This document shows positions 31,274 through 39,604 of a stretch of DNA of 64,000 bases, in pieces (position 1 is the first letter of the stretch; each line of letters starts with the position of its first letter). Under the pieces are notes generated by a model. The model made no database searches and was not told the origin of the DNA. It saw nothing but the letters and a program-made list of their open reading frames with translations. The position numbers and the translations under genes were made by a program. This stretch comes from Pseudomonadota bacterium. Lineage in GTDB: Bacteria; Pseudomonadota; Gammaproteobacteria; Xanthomonadales; Xanthomonadaceae. The stretch lies in contig JAFEBW010000030.1 in the NCBI GenBank assembly GCA_018242445.1, positions 35,952-99,951 of the forward strand, read 5' to 3'.

Positions 31274-33064
31274 ATGCCGCGTCAAAGTTCATATTTGATC
31301 GACTCGCCGCTGGCCAGCACGCAATTGCAGGTGCGCATCGTCGATCTGGTCGCCGAGTACACCCTCATCCACGAGTTTCGCAACGAGAGCGGCTATCTCA
31401 TCGAAGCGCTGTTCACCTTCCCGATTCCGCTGGATGCCGCGTTCCTCGGCATGACGGCCACCCTCGCCGGCGAGACGCTGCACGCGCAGATCCAGCCGCG
31501 CAAGAAAGCCGCGCGTACCTACGAGGATGCACTCGAAGCCGGCGACAGCGCCGTGCTGCTGGAGCAACCCGAGCCGGGCGTGCTCACGATCGGGCTGGGC
31601 AATCTGTACCCCGAAGAAACCGGCCGCATCGAGTTGCGCTTCGCCGCCTTCCTGCAAGTGGCCGACCGCAGCGCACGCTTCAGTCTGCCGCTGGTGCACC
31701 GGCCGCGCTACGGGCGCTGGCATCTGGATGCGCTGCAAACCCCGCAGCACGATTTCGCCGTCGAGCATCCGCTGGCGGCGACGATCCGCATCGAAGGCCT
31801 GCTCGCACGCGCGCCGGTGGCGTGCTCGCTGCACGCGGCCCGTTTCGCGGCCTGCGAGGGTGCGCATGAGGTGACGATAGCCGCGGCGATGCTCGATCGC
31901 GATCTGGTGTTGCGCTTCGACCTGGATACGCCGTTGGCACCTACCGCGCACCTGATCGCCGATGGCGAGGCCACGCTGGGATTGGTGAGCTTCGTGTTGC
32001 CGATGGGCGACACGCCGCCGCAAGCGCTCGACCTGTGCCTGGTGATGGATTGTTCGGGCTCGATGAACGGCGATGCGATCGCGCAATCGCGCGCGGCGCT
32101 GATCGCGGTGGCCGAGGCGCTCGACGAGGGCGACCGCATCCAGGTGCTGCGCTTCGGCAGCACCGTGGTGCCGGTGTTCCGCAAGCTCGCCGCGTTCGGC
32201 GACAAACAGCGAACGGCGCTGACGGAATTGGCAGGCATGCTCGACTCCGATCTGGGTGGCACCGAAATGCGTGCGGCACTGGATCGGGCCATCGCCGATC
32301 TCGAACGCGCGGGCGGGGCAGGGCGGTCTCGCGCGATCATCCTCGTCACCGATGGTGCGGTGCAGGCGCAGGACATCCTCGCCGCGCGCAACGATGCGGT
32401 GGCGATGGGTGTGCGCATCTTCGTGGTCGCCGTGGGCAGCAGCGCGGGTACCGAAGTGCTGACCCCGCTGGCGGAGGCAACCGGCGCGATGCTCGAGCGC
32501 GCGGTGCCGGGCGAGCCGATCGACGCGGGCGTGATGCGCCAGTTCCGGCGCGCACGCGCCGAGTCTGCGACGGCGGTGGAAGCGCGGTGGCCGGGTCACG
32601 ATGCCGCCGTGATCGCGACCGGCATCGCGTATCCGGGCGATGCCCATCCAACTGGCCGCTCGCTGGAAGGGTGCAGGCACCGCCGACCCGATCCACCTCC
32701 ATGCACCGGCGTCGGGATTCCGGTTGGAGGTGATGCCCAACGCACGCACGGAGGCACCGGCCATGCGCGCCCTGCTCGGGCAACAACGCTTGCGCAGCGC
32801 CAAGCGCGAGCACGCCGCCATCGCCTTGCAATACGGTCTGTTGACGCGGTGGACATCGGCGGTGCTGGTCAAGATCCGCGAGGAAAAAATCGACGGCGAA
32901 GCGCGGATCGTGCAGGTGCCGCAGATGCTGCCGGATGGCATGGCCGTGGGTGGATCCATGAAGCTCGCATCCATCCGAGCAGGCTGCGTTGCGTATCTGG
33001 ACGTGCCCGCTTTCAAGCGATGTTCAGACGATTTGCACAAGGGGGGGCTTCTCTACGGCCGTGA
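31274..33064 (+). CDS. VIT and von Willebrand factor A domain protein, N-terminal part of a frameshifted gene
   Basis: The reading frame from ATG 31274 encodes a VIT domain (about residues 5-130, with EYTLIHEFRNESGYLIEALF) and a vWA domain with an intact MIDAS. MIDAS residues are D259-x-S-x-S in VMDCSGSMNG, the Thr in LGGTEMR, and Asp in LVTDGA. Family-like sequence stops near base 32640 (AYPGDA). After that this frame is an Arg-rich string up to 33064 and is probably not real. The natural continuation is in the next frame (see 32640-33557). One extra C in the CCC at 32643-32645 explains it. Cytoplasmic or peripheral; role unknown, vWA proteins usually mediate metal-dependent protein contacts. 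Confidence 0.75.
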   Translation: MPRQSSYLIDSPLASTQLQVRIVDLVAEYTLIHEFRNESGYLIEALFTFPIPLDAAFLGMTATLAGETLHAQIQPRKKAARTYEDALEAGDSAVLLEQPEPGVLTIGLGNLYPEETGRIELRFAAFLQVADRSARFSLPLVHRPRYGRWHLDALQTPQHDFAVEHPLAATIRIEGLLARAPVACSLHAARFAACEGAHEVTIAAAMLDRDLVLRFDLDTPLAPTAHLIADGEATLGLVSFVLPMGDTPPQALDLCLVMDCSGSMNGDAIAQSRAALIAVAEALDEGDRIQVLRFGSTVVPVFRKLAAFGDKQRTALTELAGMLDSDLGGTEMRAALDRAIADLERAGGAGRSRAIILVTDGAVQAQDILAARNDAVAMGVRIFVVAVGSSAGTEVLTPLAEATGAMLERAVPGEPIDAGVMRQFRRARAESATAVEARWPGHDAAVIATGIAYPGDAHPTGRSLEGCRHRRPDPPPCTGVGIPVGGDAQRTHGGTGHARPARATTLAQRQARARRHRLAIRSVDAVDIGGAGQDPRGKNRRRSADRAGAADAAGWHGRGWIHEARIHPSRLRCVSGRARFQAMFRRFAQGGASLRP

Positions 33065-33557
33065 CCCAACGTCACCCGTCGCGAAACGGGTGCGTGCGCC
33101 AGCGTCCCCACCACCGCAGCCCTTGCCCGCCCGCGAGTCGGGCGACCTTTCGCTGCAGCGCATCCGGGTGGTGTTGCAGGTTTTCTTGCGTGCGCTGCTG
33201 ATACGGCTCGACGACGTGGGCACGCAAGACGATTTCTTCGCTACGGCGATGGCCGATCTGGATGCCGATGTGCGCGACGACCTGCACGCCGTCCTGCGCA
33301 GGTCGCACATCGACTGCACCGATGCGACGTTGCATCCTGCCTTGCTGATCGGGCTGGCGGCTGCCCTCGGCGAAACCTTGCCGCAAGCCGTCATCGACCT
33401 GCTCGAAGCGGCATGGCAAGCCGGTGCTGCAGGCGCAAGAGGCGTGTCCTTGAGCAAGACGGCCGAGGTCTGCGAACTGGCCTTCGCGCGCGCGTTGCGC
33501 AAGGGCGAGACGGCATCGAGGATGACGCGGCTGCTACGCGTGTTCGGAATGGGGTGA
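32640..33557 (+). CDS. C-terminal part of the frameshifted VIT/vWA protein
   Basis: About 305 residues that continue the VIT/vWA protein in the +1 frame: from AIQLAARWKG onward, with ALQYGLLTRWTSAVLVKI, which is typical of the region after the vWA domain. A stop at 32610-32612 in this frame limits the shift point to 32613 or later. Normal homology therefore needs one base less near 32643-32645. The final 130 residues are helical (LQVFLRALLIRLDDVG and GLAAALGETLPQAVIDLL). The ATG at 32640 is unlikely to be an independent start, as no ribosome-binding site is evident. Confidence 0.6.
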   Translation: MPIQLAARWKGAGTADPIHLHAPASGFRLEVMPNARTEAPAMRALLGQQRLRSAKREHAAIALQYGLLTRWTSAVLVKIREEKIDGEARIVQVPQMLPDGMAVGGSMKLASIRAGCVAYLDVPAFKRCSDDLHKGGLLYGRDPTSPVAKRVRAPASPPPQPLPARESGDLSLQRIRVVLQVFLRALLIRLDDVGTQDDFFATAMADLDADVRDDLHAVLRRSHIDCTDATLHPALLIGLAAALGETLPQAVIDLLEAAWQAGAAGARGVSLSKTAEVCELAFARALRKGETASRMTRLLRVFGMG

Positions 33558-33638
33558 GTCACCGACCACAACCCCGGATGGCGTTTCATCGCATCCAGGT
33601 CGCGTAGGCTGCATGGGCCGTTGCGGCAGCCGTGGGGC

Positions 33639-34574
33639 CTACCCCGCCTTGGTGATCTCGGCCATCAACTCGCCCAGCACGCGGTCGGCATCCTCGTTGG
33701 CGACCTGGCAGGTGCCGGCCGCGGTGTGGCCGCCGCCGCCGTATTTCAGGCACAGTGCGCCGATGTCCAGCGGGCTGGAACGGTTGATGATCGACTTGCC
33801 GATGGCGAACGCGGTGTTCTGCTTCTTCACGCCCCAGATGGCGTGCACCGACACCGTCACCTCCGGGTACATCGCGTACAGGGTGAAGCGGTTGGTGGCG
33901 TAGATGATGTCCTCGTTGCGCAGGTCGAGGAAGACCAGGTTGCCGTACACCTCGGCCAGCCGCCGCAGTTGCGCGCGCGCCTGGTCGTGGTGGGCGGCAT
34001 ACAGGTTGGCGCGTTCGGCGACGTCGGGCAGGGCGAGGATCTGGTCGATGGGGTGGTCGCGGCAGTAGTCGATCAACTGCATCATCAACTCGTAGTTGGA
34101 GATGCGGAACTCGCGGAAGCGCCCCAGGCCGGTGCGCGCGTCCATCAGGAAGCTCAGCAGCACCCAGCCCTTGGGGTGGAGGATCTCGTCGCGGCTGAAC
34201 TGCGCCGAATCGGCCTTGTCCACCGCGTCCATCATCTCGGCCGAGACCTTCGGGAAGGCCGCCGCGCCGCCGTAGTAGTCGTACACCACGCGCGCGGCCG
34301 AGGCGGCGTGCGGGTCGATGATGTGGTTGGCCGGGTGCTCGGTTACCCGCGTCATCTCGCTGGCGTGGTGGTCGAAGGCGAGGTGGCAGCCGGGCACGTA
34401 GGGCAGGTTGGTGCTGATGTCGCCCGGGCCCATCGCGATCTTGCCGTCCTGCATGTCCTTCGGGTGCACGAAGTCGATGCGGTCGATCAGGCCCTTTTCC
34501 TTGAGCAGCACCGCGCACACCAGGCCATCGAAATCGCTGCGGGTGACGAGGCGGAACTTCGGCGAGTCGGTCAT
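33639..34574 (-). CDS. DHH-family phosphoesterase-like protein
   Basis: 311 residues from ATG 34574. The DHH superfamily pattern is seen: SDFDGLVCAVLL (DxDG motif I), GPGDIS, the FDHHAS motif, and a C-terminal DHHA1-type GGGGHTAAGT glycine motif. Family members hydrolyse phosphodiesters such as nanoRNA, pAp or cyclic dinucleotides. Which of these applies is not evident, and the overall sequence is closer to exopolyphosphatase/NrnA-like proteins than to RecJ. Convergent with the VIT/vWA gene. Confidence 0.85.
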   Translation of the reverse strand: MTDSPKFRLVTRSDFDGLVCAVLLKEKGLIDRIDFVHPKDMQDGKIAMGPGDISTNLPYVPGCHLAFDHHASEMTRVTEHPANHIIDPHAASAARVVYDYYGGAAAFPKVSAEMMDAVDKADSAQFSRDEILHPKGWVLLSFLMDARTGLGRFREFRISNYELMMQLIDYCRDHPIDQILALPDVAERANLYAAHHDQARAQLRRLAEVYGNLVFLDLRNEDIIYATNRFTLYAMYPEVTVSVHAIWGVKKQNTAFAIGKSIINRSSPLDIGALCLKYGGGGHTAAGTCQVANEDADRVLGELMAEITKAG

Positions 34575-34754
34575 CGTGCAATCTCCAGATGGGCGAGGCG
34601 GTGCCAAGGCGGAGCCGGGTTGGGCCAGTCTAGCAGGGTGGCGTAAAACTGATGCCTGGGCGGGCCGGGGCCGCCTGCGGTATCGAACCACAGATTCGCG
34701 GTCGGGTGGAATCGGCAGGCCGGCAGATCGCCGGCGCGTGAACGGCTGCGCCCA

Positions 34755-35663
34755 TCACTGCCGGGGAATGCGCACCAGCACCTGCTGGCCGATGCGCAAG
34801 GATCCGCCGTCCAGCGCCAGCACGCAGTCGACCACGCGCGCATCCGGTGCCTGCTGCGGGTCGTCGCTGCGCCGCGCGACACCGAACACCTGGCCGATGC
34901 GCAGCACGCGCGCATCCAGCGTCCGCGCCGGGTTGGCGTCGGGTATCACTTGCGCGCGCATGCCCGGGCGCACGGCGTCCACGAAGGCTTCGCCGAGTTC
35001 GGCATGGATGATCAGCGGGCGGTCGGGCAGGATCTGGAACAAGACCTTGCCGGAGGACGCCGATACGCGGTCGCCCACCTGCACGTCGCGTGCGACGACG
35101 CTGCCGGCGGCCGTGGCGAGCAGGGTGGATTGCTCGCGCTCGAAGCGCGCGGCCGCGAGGTGCTGGCCGGCCACGGCCACCGCGGCCTGCGCGCTCCCGG
35201 ACTCCGCTTTCGCCACGTCCAGCGCACTGCTCGCCTCGTCGGCAGCCTGCCCGGTGCCGGCGCCGTCGTGCGCGGCGGCCGCGAGGCGTCTGGCCTGTTG
35301 CGCGAGCGCGGGCAAGCGGGCCGCGGACACGCCCGCCTGCGCCTTGGCCTGCGCGAGTTCGGCTTCGGCAGCGGCGACCGCCAGGTCGGCCGCGCGTGGA
35401 TCCAGTTTCAGGATCGCCTCGCCCGCGCTCACGCGCTCGCCTGCCTTCGCATCCACTGCCACCACCACGCCATCGCGGGGTGCGGTGAGGTCGAGCAGGC
35501 CGCCCTCGACATCCACGCGCCCGCGCGCGACCGCGAGCGCGGCACGTTCCGCGGGTTTGGCGGCAGCGCCATCGTCGCGCGATGCGTTTCCGCAGGCGCC
35601 GATCGCCAGCGTGAAGACGGCGATGGCGGTGGCGGCGGCGATGGGCCTCGGGGAGCGGGTCAT
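34755..35663 (-). CDS. Periplasmic adaptor lipoprotein of an ABC efflux system (HlyD/MacA-like)
   Basis: 302 residues with a lipoprotein signal (lipobox LAIGAC, Cys24). A biotinyl-lipoyl-like half follows (PRDGVVVAVDAKAGERVSAGEAI), then an Ala/Gln-rich coiled-coil hairpin about residues 85-165. The second lipoyl half is STLLATAAGSVVARDVQVGD, and beta-barrel sequence follows. It would bridge the permease to the outer-membrane factor. Its ATG overlaps the stop of the ATPase gene (ATGA). Last gene of the four-gene operon. Confidence 0.9.
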   Translation of the reverse strand: MTRSPRPIAAATAIAVFTLAIGACGNASRDDGAAAKPAERAALAVARGRVDVEGGLLDLTAPRDGVVVAVDAKAGERVSAGEAILKLDPRAADLAVAAAEAELAQAKAQAGVSAARLPALAQQARRLAAAAHDGAGTGQAADEASSALDVAKAESGSAQAAVAVAGQHLAAARFEREQSTLLATAAGSVVARDVQVGDRVSASSGKVLFQILPDRPLIIHAELGEAFVDAVRPGMRAQVIPDANPARTLDARVLRIGQVFGVARRSDDPQQAPDARVVDCVLALDGGSLRIGQQVLVRIPRQ

Positions 35664-36361
35664 GTCGGGGTTTCCTCCACGGCTTGCGGTCGTCGATCCG
35701 ACCATATTCTTCCATCCTCCATGGCCAGCACGCGGTCGGCGTGCACGTTGAGCCGAGGGTCGTGGCTCACGCACAGCACGGTCGTGCCGTGTTCGCGGGC
35801 GATCCGGTGCAGGGTGTCGATCACCCCCTGCCCGCTGGCGGCATCCAGCGCGCTGGTCGGCTCGTCGGCGAACAGCAGGTCGGGTTGCTTGGCCAGCGCG
35901 CGGGCGATGGCCACGCGCTGTTTTTCGCCGCCCGACAGCGAGGCCGGGCGCAAACGCGCGCGCGGGCCCAGGCCCACTTCCTCCAGCGCCCGCAGCGCAC
36001 GGCGGTTCGCGCTGGCAGCGTCCAGTCCGAGGTAGTTCAGCGGCAAGGCGACCTGCTCCAGTGCGGTCAGGGCCGGGAACAGGTTGAAGCCCTGAAACAC
36101 GAAGCCGGTGTGCTGCAGGCGGAAGCGCTCGATCTGGCGCTCGTCGAGCTTTCCCAAATCCTCGCCGAGCGCGATCACCCGGCCCTCGTCCGGATACAGC
36201 AGGCCGCTGAGGATCGACAGCAGGGTGCTCTTGCCGCAGCCCGAAGGCCCGGAGATCAGGGTCAATTCGCCGGCGCCCAGGTCCAGCGACAGCTCGCGCA
36301 GCACCTCGATGCGGGCGCGGCCTTCGCCGAAAGCTTTGCGCAGTGATTCGGCCTTGAGCAT
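35660..36361 (-). CDS. ABC transporter ATP-binding protein (MacB/LolD type)
   Basis: 233 residues. Walker A is GPSGCGKST, followed by a Q-loop Phe-Gln-Gly (FVFQGFN), the signature LSGGEKQRVAIARAL, Walker B LLFADEPTSALD and the H-loop in VSHD. This is the lipoprotein/macrolide exporter class of ATPases that pair with FtsX-type permeases. It starts at ATG 36361, 23 bases after the permease stop, and overlaps the adaptor start by four bases. Confidence 0.93.
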   Translation of the reverse strand: MLKAESLRKAFGEGRARIEVLRELSLDLGAGELTLISGPSGCGKSTLLSILSGLLYPDEGRVIALGEDLGKLDERQIERFRLQHTGFVFQGFNLFPALTALEQVALPLNYLGLDAASANRRALRALEEVGLGPRARLRPASLSGGEKQRVAIARALAKQPDLLFADEPTSALDAASGQGVIDTLHRIAREHGTTVLCVSHDPRLNVHADRVLAMEDGRIWSDRRPQAVEETPT

Positions 36362-36384
36362 GCGTATGCCAGTGTCCTTCAGGA

Positions 36385-37515
36385 TCAACGCATCAAGGTG
36401 GCCGGATCGGCGCGCCGCAAGGAGCGCACCGCCAGCAGGCCCGAGAGCAGGGCGATCGCCATGACCACGGCCCCGCAAGCGGCGATGCTCAGCGTGGTCA
36501 GCTCCACCGGCACGTCCTGGTCGCGGGCCAGCAGCAGGGCGAGCACGCCCACGATCGAGCCGACCAGCAGGCCGCTCACCCCGACCCAGCCGGCCTGTTC
36601 GAGCACCACCGCGCGCAGCCCGCCGATGCTCACGCCCAGCGCGCGCAGGGTGGCGTATTCGCGGATCGAGCCGGCCACCGCGCCCATCAGGGTCTGGCTG
36701 GTGATCACCGCGCCGGCGAGGAACACGATGGCCGAGAGGAACAAAACGCCCAGCCCCGCGCCGGTTCCGAACATCCAGTACGACACCGCGCGCCGCGCGA
36801 ACTGCTGGCGCGTCCATACCGCATAGCGCCCGCCGGATGCGGCCGACAGGCGCGCGGCGACGGCCCCTGCGCTGGCCGGGTCGGCCAGTTTCACGAGGTA
36901 GTAGGCGACGTTGCCCGGGTCGGCATCGTCGGTGTCCAGGCGGCGTGCGGTGTCGGTGGAGGCCAGCACATTGATGCCGCCCAGCGCGCGCAGGCCGCTG
37001 CCGGCACCGACGAGGCGCACGCGGTGGCCGTTGATCGTCGCGCTCTGGCCGATGCGCAGCCCGAGCTTGGGCAGGTCGGCCTGATCGACGACGACCGCGC
37101 CCGGCTCCTGCAGCAACGCGCGCAACTCCGGCGCCAGCACGCGGGAGTACATCAGGCCATCGGCATGCGGATCGATGCCGGAGACGAACACCGAAAGCCC
37201 GCCGCGATCGGCCGGTCCGCGCCAGTCGGCGCCGACCCAGCGGAACGCTTCCACCTTGCGCACCGCCGGATCCATCAGCAAGCGCATCTCGGCCAGCCGC
37301 GGAATGGGGCGCCCGAGCTCGATGCTCTGGGTTCCCGGATAGCCCACCCACAGGTCGCCGCCGGACTGGTCGACATACACCGCCGCGCTGCCGAAGATGC
37401 CCTGCATCAAGGCCGCCATCATCATCAACAGCAAGCCGGAGAATGCCACGCTCACCGCGGCGGGCAGGAAGCGCCGCCATTCATGGATCAATGTCTTGCG
37501 GGCGAGGGCGACCAT
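36385..37515 (-). CDS. ABC transporter permease (FtsX/MacB fold)
   Basis: 376 residues. One N-terminal transmembrane helix (about 17-40) is followed by a large periplasmic domain of roughly 200 residues containing a MacB-PCD-like pattern. Three C-terminal helices follow (GTGAGLGVLFLSAIVFLAGA, WVGVSGLLVGSIVGVLALLL, and a last one near residue 345). The SIREYATLRALGVS segment before the third helix is typical of FtsX permeases. Substrate unknown; mechanotransmission-type export of a periplasmic substrate is likely. Its ATG overlaps the stop of the outer-membrane factor gene (TGATG). Confidence 0.9.
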   Translation of the reverse strand: MVALARKTLIHEWRRFLPAAVSVAFSGLLLMMMAALMQGIFGSAAVYVDQSGGDLWVGYPGTQSIELGRPIPRLAEMRLLMDPAVRKVEAFRWVGADWRGPADRGGLSVFVSGIDPHADGLMYSRVLAPELRALLQEPGAVVVDQADLPKLGLRIGQSATINGHRVRLVGAGSGLRALGGINVLASTDTARRLDTDDADPGNVAYYLVKLADPASAGAVAARLSAASGGRYAVWTRQQFARRAVSYWMFGTGAGLGVLFLSAIVFLAGAVITSQTLMGAVAGSIREYATLRALGVSIGGLRAVVLEQAGWVGVSGLLVGSIVGVLALLLARDQDVPVELTTLSIAACGAVVMAIALLSGLLAVRSLRRADPATLMR

Positions 37516-38906
37516 CAGCGTGCGTCCACGGCCATCGGCGCGCCGCCCAGCGACTTGTACAGCGCGACGTAGGCCAGCGCCTGCGCCTGTTGCGCGTCCA
37601 GCAGATCGAGGCGCGCCTGCTCCAGCGCGACCGTCGTGGCAGCCTGATCGAGCCGGTCGGCCAGGCCATGACCGAATGCGGCGTCCACGGCGTCGCGCTC
37701 GCGTTCGCGGGCGACGACCACGGCTTGCAAGCGCTGGCGGCGTTCGCCTTGCGCATGCCATGCGCCCAGGGCGGTTTCGGTTTCGCCGACGGCCTCCAGC
37801 ACGCTTTGGCGGTAGCCTTCCAGCGCCGCGGCGAGGTCCTCCTCCCTGGCGTTGACGCGGGCGCGGCGGGCGCCCCAATCGAACAGCGGTATGTCGATGA
37901 TCGGCCCGATGGCCGGCACCGCGCGCCCGAAGCCGAATTCGCCGCCGCCGGTGATCGACGAAACCGTCATGCCGCCGAGCAAGCTCAATCTCGGGTACAG
38001 ATCGGCGCGGGCAACGCCCAGTTCGCCGGCCGCGGCGAGCACCTCGGCCTCGGCGCGGCGGATGTCCGGGCGCGTGCGCAGCAGGTCGGCCGGGAGCAGC
38101 GCGGGTTCCTCCGCGGTCAAGGTCGGCAGCGGTGCGCTGGCCAGCCATTCGGCGGGCGGTTCGGCCATGCCGCACAGGATCGCCAACTGCTGCGCGCTGG
38201 CATCGGCGCGCGCGCGCGGCTCGGCCAGCGCGGCGGTGGCCTGCGCGAGTTCGGCGTCCGCGCGGGCGCGGTCGGCGGCGGTCGCCAGGCCCAGTTCACG
38301 CCGCCGGCGCAGCAGCCGCTCGCGGACGGCCGTGGCGCGGCGGATCGCCTCGAGCCCCTCGACCTGGCGCTGGGTTCCGCGCAGCGCCAGATAGTCGCGC
38401 ACCACCTCGGCGACCAGGCTCACGCGCACGCCCTGCAAGCCCGCATCGGCCGCATCCACCGCGGCCTGCTCGCTGCGGTGGGTGCTCGCCTCGCGCCCGA
38501 ACAACCCCAGTTCCCATTGCGCATCGATATTGACTTGCAGGTAACTTGCCGTAGCGTCGGGGTCGGGCGTGGTCAAGGTGTTGAAATGCACCTCGGGCCG
38601 GAACTGCTTGCCCGAAGCCCGCGCCAGCGCGCGCGCGGACAGCAAGCGCCGCTGCGCCTGCGCGAGCGTGCGGTTGTCGCGCAATGCCTGCGCGACGATG
38701 GCGTCCAGGCGCGCGTCGCCGAAAGCGCGCCACCACGAGGTCAGATCCGGCGCATGCGCCGCCGGCGCGGGGAGCGCGTTGCGGTACCGCGCGGGCGTCG
38801 CGGCGGGCAGGTCGGGCACGGTGGCCTGCGGCGCGCACGCGCACAGGCAGGCGATGGCCACGGCGCCAAGGGCATGAAGCAACGATCGTGCGGGGCTGGG
38901 CGTCAT
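37515..38906 (-). CDS. Outer-membrane efflux lipoprotein (NodT/OprM, TolC superfamily)
   Basis: 463 residues with a lipobox near LCAC (Cys24). Two OEP repeats follow. Typical signatures are WWRAFGDARLDAIVAQAL, the YLALRGTQRQVEG helix, LLRTRPDIRRAEAEVLAAA with DLYPRLSLLGG, and IDIPLFDWGARRA. It forms the trimeric exit duct. First gene of an operon reading outer-membrane factor, permease, ATPase, adaptor, in which neighbours overlap or nearly touch, so the four products very likely form one tripartite exporter. Confidence 0.92.
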   Translation of the reverse strand: MTPSPARSLLHALGAVAIACLCACAPQATVPDLPAATPARYRNALPAPAAHAPDLTSWWRAFGDARLDAIVAQALRDNRTLAQAQRRLLSARALARASGKQFRPEVHFNTLTTPDPDATASYLQVNIDAQWELGLFGREASTHRSEQAAVDAADAGLQGVRVSLVAEVVRDYLALRGTQRQVEGLEAIRRATAVRERLLRRRRELGLATAADRARADAELAQATAALAEPRARADASAQQLAILCGMAEPPAEWLASAPLPTLTAEEPALLPADLLRTRPDIRRAEAEVLAAAGELGVARADLYPRLSLLGGMTVSSITGGGEFGFGRAVPAIGPIIDIPLFDWGARRARVNAREEDLAAALEGYRQSVLEAVGETETALGAWHAQGERRQRLQAVVVARERERDAVDAAFGHGLADRLDQAATTVALEQARLDLLDAQQAQALAYVALYKSLGGAPMAVDAR

Positions 38907-38971
38907 CGCCGACGCATTGTACCTGCGGCCAACGCGTGCACGCGCATGGCAGGGCGCGGCACCCGCGTTCG

Positions 38972-39319
38972 TCACGGGCGCGACGGCGAGGCGGCCCTGG
39001 CGTCGGCCCTGGACTCCGCCTGCTGTTGCGCGGGGGTCTCGGTGGTCACCTGCACGATCGCCCCGGTCTGCGCATTCACGAGGATCTCGGTGATGTCGTG
39101 CGTATGCGGGCGAGCGATGTCGAACGACCACACCCACACGCCGTTCTCGCGTTCGAGCTCGGCGCTGCGGACGATTCCGTCCGGCACCCTGGCGAGCGCG
39201 ACGTGCCTGGCCTTCGTCTTGTCGATCCTTGCGGGGCTCGCCGCGGATGCATCGAGCATGGGCATCAGCAATCCGGCGGCAGCCATCACCCCCATGACCC
39301 GGGCAGCGGTTCTTTTCAT
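38972..39319 (-). CDS. PepSY domain secreted protein
   Basis: 115 residues with a signal peptide (MKRTAARVMGVMAAAGLLMP, cleavage near SAASP). A single PepSY-like unit follows: KARHVALARVPDGIVRSAELE, then WVWSFDIA and ITEILVNAQTGAIVQV. The tail is Gln/Ala-rich. I take ATG 39319, which has GAGG nine bases upstream, rather than ATG 39328, which abuts it. A hairpin GCGCCGGC/GCCGGCGC sits in its leader at 39340-39360. PepSY units are linked to protease inhibition or calcium/redox modulation; its role here is unknown. Confidence 0.8.
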   Translation of the reverse strand: MKRTAARVMGVMAAAGLLMPMLDASAASPARIDKTKARHVALARVPDGIVRSAELERENGVWVWSFDIARPHTHDITEILVNAQTGAIVQVTTETPAQQQAESRADARAASPSRP

Positions 39320-39447
39320 GTCGTTCATCCTCGTCGATAGCGCCGGCCCTGCGCCGGCGCGCTCACGATGCAGGCGTTCGCTGAGGCGGGGCTTAGGGCA
39401 GCGCGGATTCATTCGGCGTTGCCCGTCGGCCATGGACGGCGAATTGA

Positions 39448-39484
39448 GAGAGTGCAGGAACGCACTCTCCCAACACTCTGTTGG
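39448..39484. repeat. Two adjacent hairpins in the PepSY/Rieske divergent gap
   Basis: GAGAGTGC/GCACTCTC with loop AGGAAC (39448-39469), immediately followed by CCAACA/TGTTGG with loop CTC (39470-39484). Neither is followed by a T run. They could be regulatory for the divergent genes. Confidence 0.5.
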
Positions 39485-39604
39485 GGGCGCGCCAAAACGG
39501 CATTCCGACCGTTCGCGGCACCATGGATGGGTGGGCATTTGACAGCACGGAGCGACTCGCCAAGGATGCCGCATCGCCCATCGGGCAGCCCGCAGGAGTC
39601 GCGC

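Noticed and set aside
32640..32642. Independent gene starting at ATG 32640
   Set aside because: No ribosome-binding site, and the sequence continues the upstream vWA protein; a frameshift explains it better.
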